From Ariolimax columbianus (lineage: Eukaryota > Mollusca > Gastropoda > Stylommatophora > Arionidae), in the NCBI GenBank assembly GCA_036924085.1, contig JAVGWX010000003.1:114233264-114297263 (forward strand): 64,000 nucleotides of DNA. The letters run 5' to 3'. Under the pieces are notes generated by a model that worked only from the letters and a program-made list of their open reading frames with translations, searched no databases and was not told the origin of the DNA. The number at the start of each line of letters is the position of its first letter. Positions within the stretch are counted from its first letter, which is position 1. The translations under genes were made by a program, and so were the position numbers. Below, piece after piece: positions 60,360-64,000 of the stretch.

Positions 60360-60662
60360 ACTTAGACTATAACAGGTTTTTTTTAAATACAACCACCAAC
60401 AAGAACAAGAGGGCACAGCTACAAGTTGACTAAGGAGAGGTCCAGATTAGATATTAGGAAGTATATTTTTAGCCAGAGAGTTGTGAATGCTTGGAATGCA
60501 TTGCCAATGGAGGTGGTGGAGGCTGGGACGGTTAATGCATTTAAGAATAGATTGGATGCGTACAGCTTCTAGAGCAAGGTGATGGAAATGGAACTGGTTG
60601 TATACAGACTCTTGAGAGTCTTCTAAACCAGTATAAAGACGTTAAGTTAAGTTAAGTTAAGA
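60360..60662 (+). mobile_element. CR1/Rex-like 3' fragment with (TTAAG)n tail
   Basis: Plus strand: VQPP... from 'aatacaaccaccaacaagaa' through IFSQRVVNAWNALPMEVVEA-G, FKNRLDAYSF* and the tail, ending in three 'gttaa' units. About 300 bp, 5'-truncated. Confidence 0.92.
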
Positions 60663-61120
60663 GTCCTCCTTAATGTAAATCAATGCAGCTCTATTCAGTA
60701 GACTCGCCACTACAAGGATCACAATGTCGATCCCATCTCGTTGAACTTGAAGCTATCATTCACACCCACCATATCAATACTTTGTTAAGAAAATGTCTGC
60801 ACTTAACAAGGTAAACACATTAATCTATTCTGTTTTGTTTAGAGTAGACGTGATTGCCCTTCGGGCAGACTCATAGGTGATCAGTCCCTCTCAGGAAAAT
60901 TGCGAAGAGTGTAGATACTGCTTGATCCAGTAGCTTATTGGTTAAACACACTTCTGCTCCGTCCTCACAGGCGCCCCTCTCTGCTGGACCCACGTATGAT
61001 TGTAAAACCCTGTAATCTGTGCATTGCTGGTTCATCGTCTTCATCCAAAATGGTGTTGTTGATTAACTTGAAAATGTCCCCTCTATCTATTGACAAAATA
61101 CATAAAAACAGTTACATAGG
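60663..61120. other. no recognised feature
   Basis: No gene or shared repeat recognised. Confidence 0.4.
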
Positions 61121-61121
61121 T

Positions 61122-61510
61122 GTATTGTTATTGTTGTTGCTGCTGTTGTTGTTATTGTTGTTGTTGTTGCTGCTGTTGTTGTTGAATATCCTCGAGTAAG
61201 TTTACTCTTGTGTGCGCCTTGAAAACGGCGTTAAGTATCGGGTTGCAGTAACATTCCTCGCATTTCAAGCATGCTAATGAAATTAGACAGTGGTCTTCTA
61301 GGCTGTTGTTCTATGTTTTGCTTAATCTGCGTGTCGCTCACTACTATAGAGATCACGTCGATCCCCACCTCGTTAGCCAGATGTCATGAAACAGCCTATT
61401 TCCAGGCAAAACTGCGTAGAAGTGAGATGGGGTTTTGATCAGTATATGTATCTGACCCTGACTAACCTTGCCTGAGCAGTATGTTTTACCTAACCGGAGG
61501 ATAGTGTGTA
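61122..61510 (-). mobile_element. SINE-C copy with long (CAA)n tail
   Basis: Inverted SINE-C. The tail (ttgttgttg on plus, about 61124-61180) is the longest of the seven copies, with interspersed ctg units. No TSD identified. Confidence 0.88.
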
Positions 61511-61676
61511 GTTTAATTGACATAATAAGGAATATAGGAAGATGGAAGGTAAACAATCTAATTGTTTTTTTTAAAATAGAGAATGTTTGACCTTTTTATT
61601 CATTTTTACAGCTACTGTCCAGCAATAAACAAAAACGGTGGGCGATCTTCTTCTTCTTCTTCTTCTTCGTACGCAG

Positions 61677-63626
61677 TCAGACAGTAACCATTATTTTTTC
61701 GAAAAAAGCGGCGGTCATCATGAGGCTGTTGCCGCTGCCATAGAGCTTGTCTTGCAGTTCCCCTGGTGATGGCCACATCTGCTCTCTCTGATCCTCGTAT
61801 GTCGGGCAGTTCTGCAGCAGATGTTCAGCGGTGATTTTACCGGTACCGCACGGGCATTCGTCGGTACCACCTATCTTCAATTTGTTGAATAGGTGGTACC
61901 TCAGTCTATTGTGGCCAGTGCGAAGTCTGAAGACAACAACCTGCTCTATTCGGTTTAACTGGTAATAGGCATCGTTTTTGGTGTAACCAGTATGTTCGGT
62001 TTCCCATTTGGTCATGTATCTGGCTTTGATAAGCCGTTTTGACTCTTCGTACGTCATACTAGTATCTGTTTGTGGTAGTCTTGCACCTTCTTTTGCCAGT
62101 CTGTCTACCTCCTCGTTGCCTTGGATGTTGCAGTGTGATGGGACCCACTGTACCACTACCCTTTTTGGTGCGGACTGCTGGCACAGTTTGCAGAGTGCTG
62201 CTTTTAAGTCATTAAGCTCAGTGTTTTTCTGGCTTTTTAGCGCTGTGACTACGGCGAGAGCATCTGTAAGCAGGACTATATGACTTTCATTTTCTTTGTG
62301 TGTCACCATTTCTTTCACTGCCGCCCTCAGTGCCTCTGCCTCCGCTCTGAAATTGCTTGTGTACTTACCAGTAGCGAATGACAGTGTTATTTTTCTGCCA
62401 TTTGGTAGGTTCAGGAATGCTCCTGCCCCTCCGTTCTGTGTAGTGTTTGTTACAGAACCGTCGGTGTATGCATGGGTCCAGTCCATGCTTGGGTAGCTTT
62501 TCGATATAAAGCTTAGGGTAGTATCTCTCCTTTCTTTTTCAGTCTGGCAGTTTTTGTTTCCAATACCTGGTATATTTTCTACCACCTCTGGAAATATATC
62601 CTGCCTCCAGGTAGGTTTTCGTACAGTAGTGATGGGTTTTGGTGTTGTTAGTGCGTTTATGGGATCTTCGCGCATCTTTGCTTTGGCTATTTCTGCAAAG
62701 TTTCTCCGTTTTAGTTTCCCATTTCCCAAATTGTTTAGTCTCTGGTGCATTGGATGGTCAGTCAGTCTTCGGAGTTTCTCTGACTGCAGCTGGGCTTTGC
62801 AGTCTCTTCTATCGATCATGGATTGCAGTTTTGTAATCTTTTCAAGTTCTACAATTGACGTTGACTTCATGCCTCCTGTTATAACTCTCATGGCTTGGTT
62901 TTGAAGTTTGCTAACTTTATCGAAGTTCGCCTTTGCTGCTGTTGTCCACGCCGCAATGCCATACTCGAGAACTGGTCTCACTCTTCCAGTGTACAGTTTC
63001 TTTAGTATGCCTTCGTCTGCTCCCCAGCTTGTGCCAGCAAGTTTCCTCATGATTACCATTCTTTCTCTGGCTCTCATTCGGTTTCTCTCGATCTGACTTT
63101 TCGATGTCATGCGCCGATCAAATGTGACTCCCAGATAGGTTGGGTTGTCGTTTGGCTGCAGGAATTTGCCATTTAAACTTAATTTGGTATGTTGGGATTT
63201 TATTGAAAGCGAGAATATTGTGCATGTGGTTTTCTCCTCGTTTATTTTGACCAGCCATGAGTTCGCCCACTCTTCCAGCGATGTTAGGGCCGTCTGCATC
63301 CGATTTCTTGCTATGGTGAGATTCTTTTCAGAGGTCCACATAGCCAGATCGTCTGCAAACATTGAGCTATGGACTCTCCTTGGTATATTCTCTGTAATGT
63401 CGTTTATATTTACCAGGAAGAGTGTGGGTGACAGTACTCCCCCTTGGGGTACTCCCTGCTCGAGTGTCACCTTTTTGCTCATCTGCCCTTGTACTTGGAC
63501 TCTGGCCGTTCTTTGTTTGAGGTAGTGGTTGATCCACTTGTACATTTTCCCACAAACATCACTTCTTCTTAGCTTGACTCCAAGTCCGTCTTTCCAGACT
63601 TTGTCAAATGCCTTTTCCAGATCCAC
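61677..63626 (-). pseudogene. A9 RT (from VDLEKAFDKV) plus RNase H, 649+ codons
   Basis: Same domain order as the 790-residue ORF of A2 and over 90 per cent alike by eye. FADD box, RNase H acidic residues and the CPCGTG-TAEHLLQNC cluster are intact. A TAG just before HRSTEDQ at the deletion junction cuts it off from the linker frame, so it lacks RT fingers and cannot act alone. Confidence 0.88.
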
Positions 63627-63721
63627 CCAAACAGCTACTGTGTGTTTCTGTGCCTGGTAGGCATCTTCTATTTCCTGGGCTATGAGGATGACCTGGTCCT
63701 CAGTGGATCTGTGCTATCTGC

Positions 63722-63942
63722 AGGGACCTCGATGTGGTTTGCTCTGGCATAGTGATCGACAAAAGCGTTTGCGGCTTTCTTACCGGTGAGCAAGTTTTCG
63801 CCCTGCTTGATGGTAATTTGTTTGTTTGACGGGGTTTCGTCGTTCATGGCTCTGACTAGCTTCCATAGCTTGTTCCCTTCTTTGTCCAGGTTTAGGCTTT
63901 CCGTTTTGTTTTTCCAGCTTTCTCTTGCTGTTTGCTTGAGAG
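63722..63942 (-). pseudogene. A9 endonuclease-RT linker remnant
   Basis: Minus strand: LKQTARESWKNKTESLNLDK, then NKLWKLVRAMND and KKAANAFVDHYARANHIEVP. This helical linker precedes RT in I/Jockey-type elements. The frame runs into the deletion and stops shortly after. Confidence 0.8.
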
Positions 63943-64000
63943 GGTGGGCGATCGAGTCCCACATGTTTCAAGCGACCCCTGCTCAAAAGGGAGGTAGGAC

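Larger units (their letters stand above)
61648..63942 (-). mobile_element. family A copy A9, with 11-bp TSD and an internal deletion
   Basis: Flanked by 'ggtgggcgatc' at 61637-61647 and 63943-63953. It is the only copy keeping part of the endonuclease-RT linker (LNLDKEGNKLWKLVRAMND). A deletion at about 63718 joins that linker to the HRSTEDQ motif, removing the first RT blocks and shifting frame. From HRSTEDQ on it is open to the stop at 61677. Confidence 0.93.

Overview
This is eukaryotic, animal-type nuclear DNA, AT-rich and packed with repeats. The RTE-, I/Jockey- and CR1-like retrotransposons, the tRNA-derived SINEs and the long minisatellites suggest a mollusc, perhaps a gastropod. That is an inference from repeat style; nothing in the window fixes the species.

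The window holds one recognisable host gene, on the minus strand: an orthologue of the MAP3K ZAK (MAP3K20/MLTK). I reconstructed 18 coding exons by hand, from the start codon at 53354 to a last recognised exon ending at 5819. Every junction keeps frame, and the first 519 residues align with vertebrate ZAK-alpha: kinase domain, short coiled coil, SAM domain and a YEATS-like beta domain. One exon is only 29 nt long. A further 39-nt, frame-preserving candidate cassette exon sits inside the SAM coding region. The C-terminal sensor region was not found and probably lies left of base 1. The promoter and upstream 5' UTR exon(s) were not found either.

The roughly 47 kb of introns is almost all repeats. 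(i) Nine copies of one RT + RNase H non-LTR retrotransposon (family A here) end in (GAA)n. Seven have target-site duplications (TSDs) of 11-15 bp, and those seven are 5'-truncated. (ii) There are older relatives of family A, several RTE-like fragments, and a CR1/Rex-like family with a (TTAAG)n tail. (iii) Three SINE families (A, B, C) are partly built from shared modules. (iv) A solo LTR, a small hAT-like element and a mariner transposase fragment are present. (v) Minisatellites have periods of 19, 23, 24, 42, 43, 49, 51 and 53 bp, plus trinucleotide and (GT)n/(TC)n runs. Many insertions are nested, so relative ages can be read from the TSDs.

Layout: 1-1.9 kb, family A fragment; 4-5.2 kb, 51/76-bp satellite; 5.8 kb, exon 18; 6.3-8.7 kb, best-preserved family A ORF; 8.8-9.3 kb, 42-bp satellite; 10-15 kb, exons 17-14 with the 19-bp satellite; 16.5-17 kb, 24-bp satellite; 19.5-22.7 kb, exon 13 and a family A copy nested in an older relative; 24.6-29.7 kb, exons 12-8; 30-31.7 kb, stacked insertions; 35.4 kb, exon 7; 38-39 kb, solo LTR; 40.6-53.4 kb, exons 6-1; 54-64 kb, upstream region with more retroelements and microsatellites.
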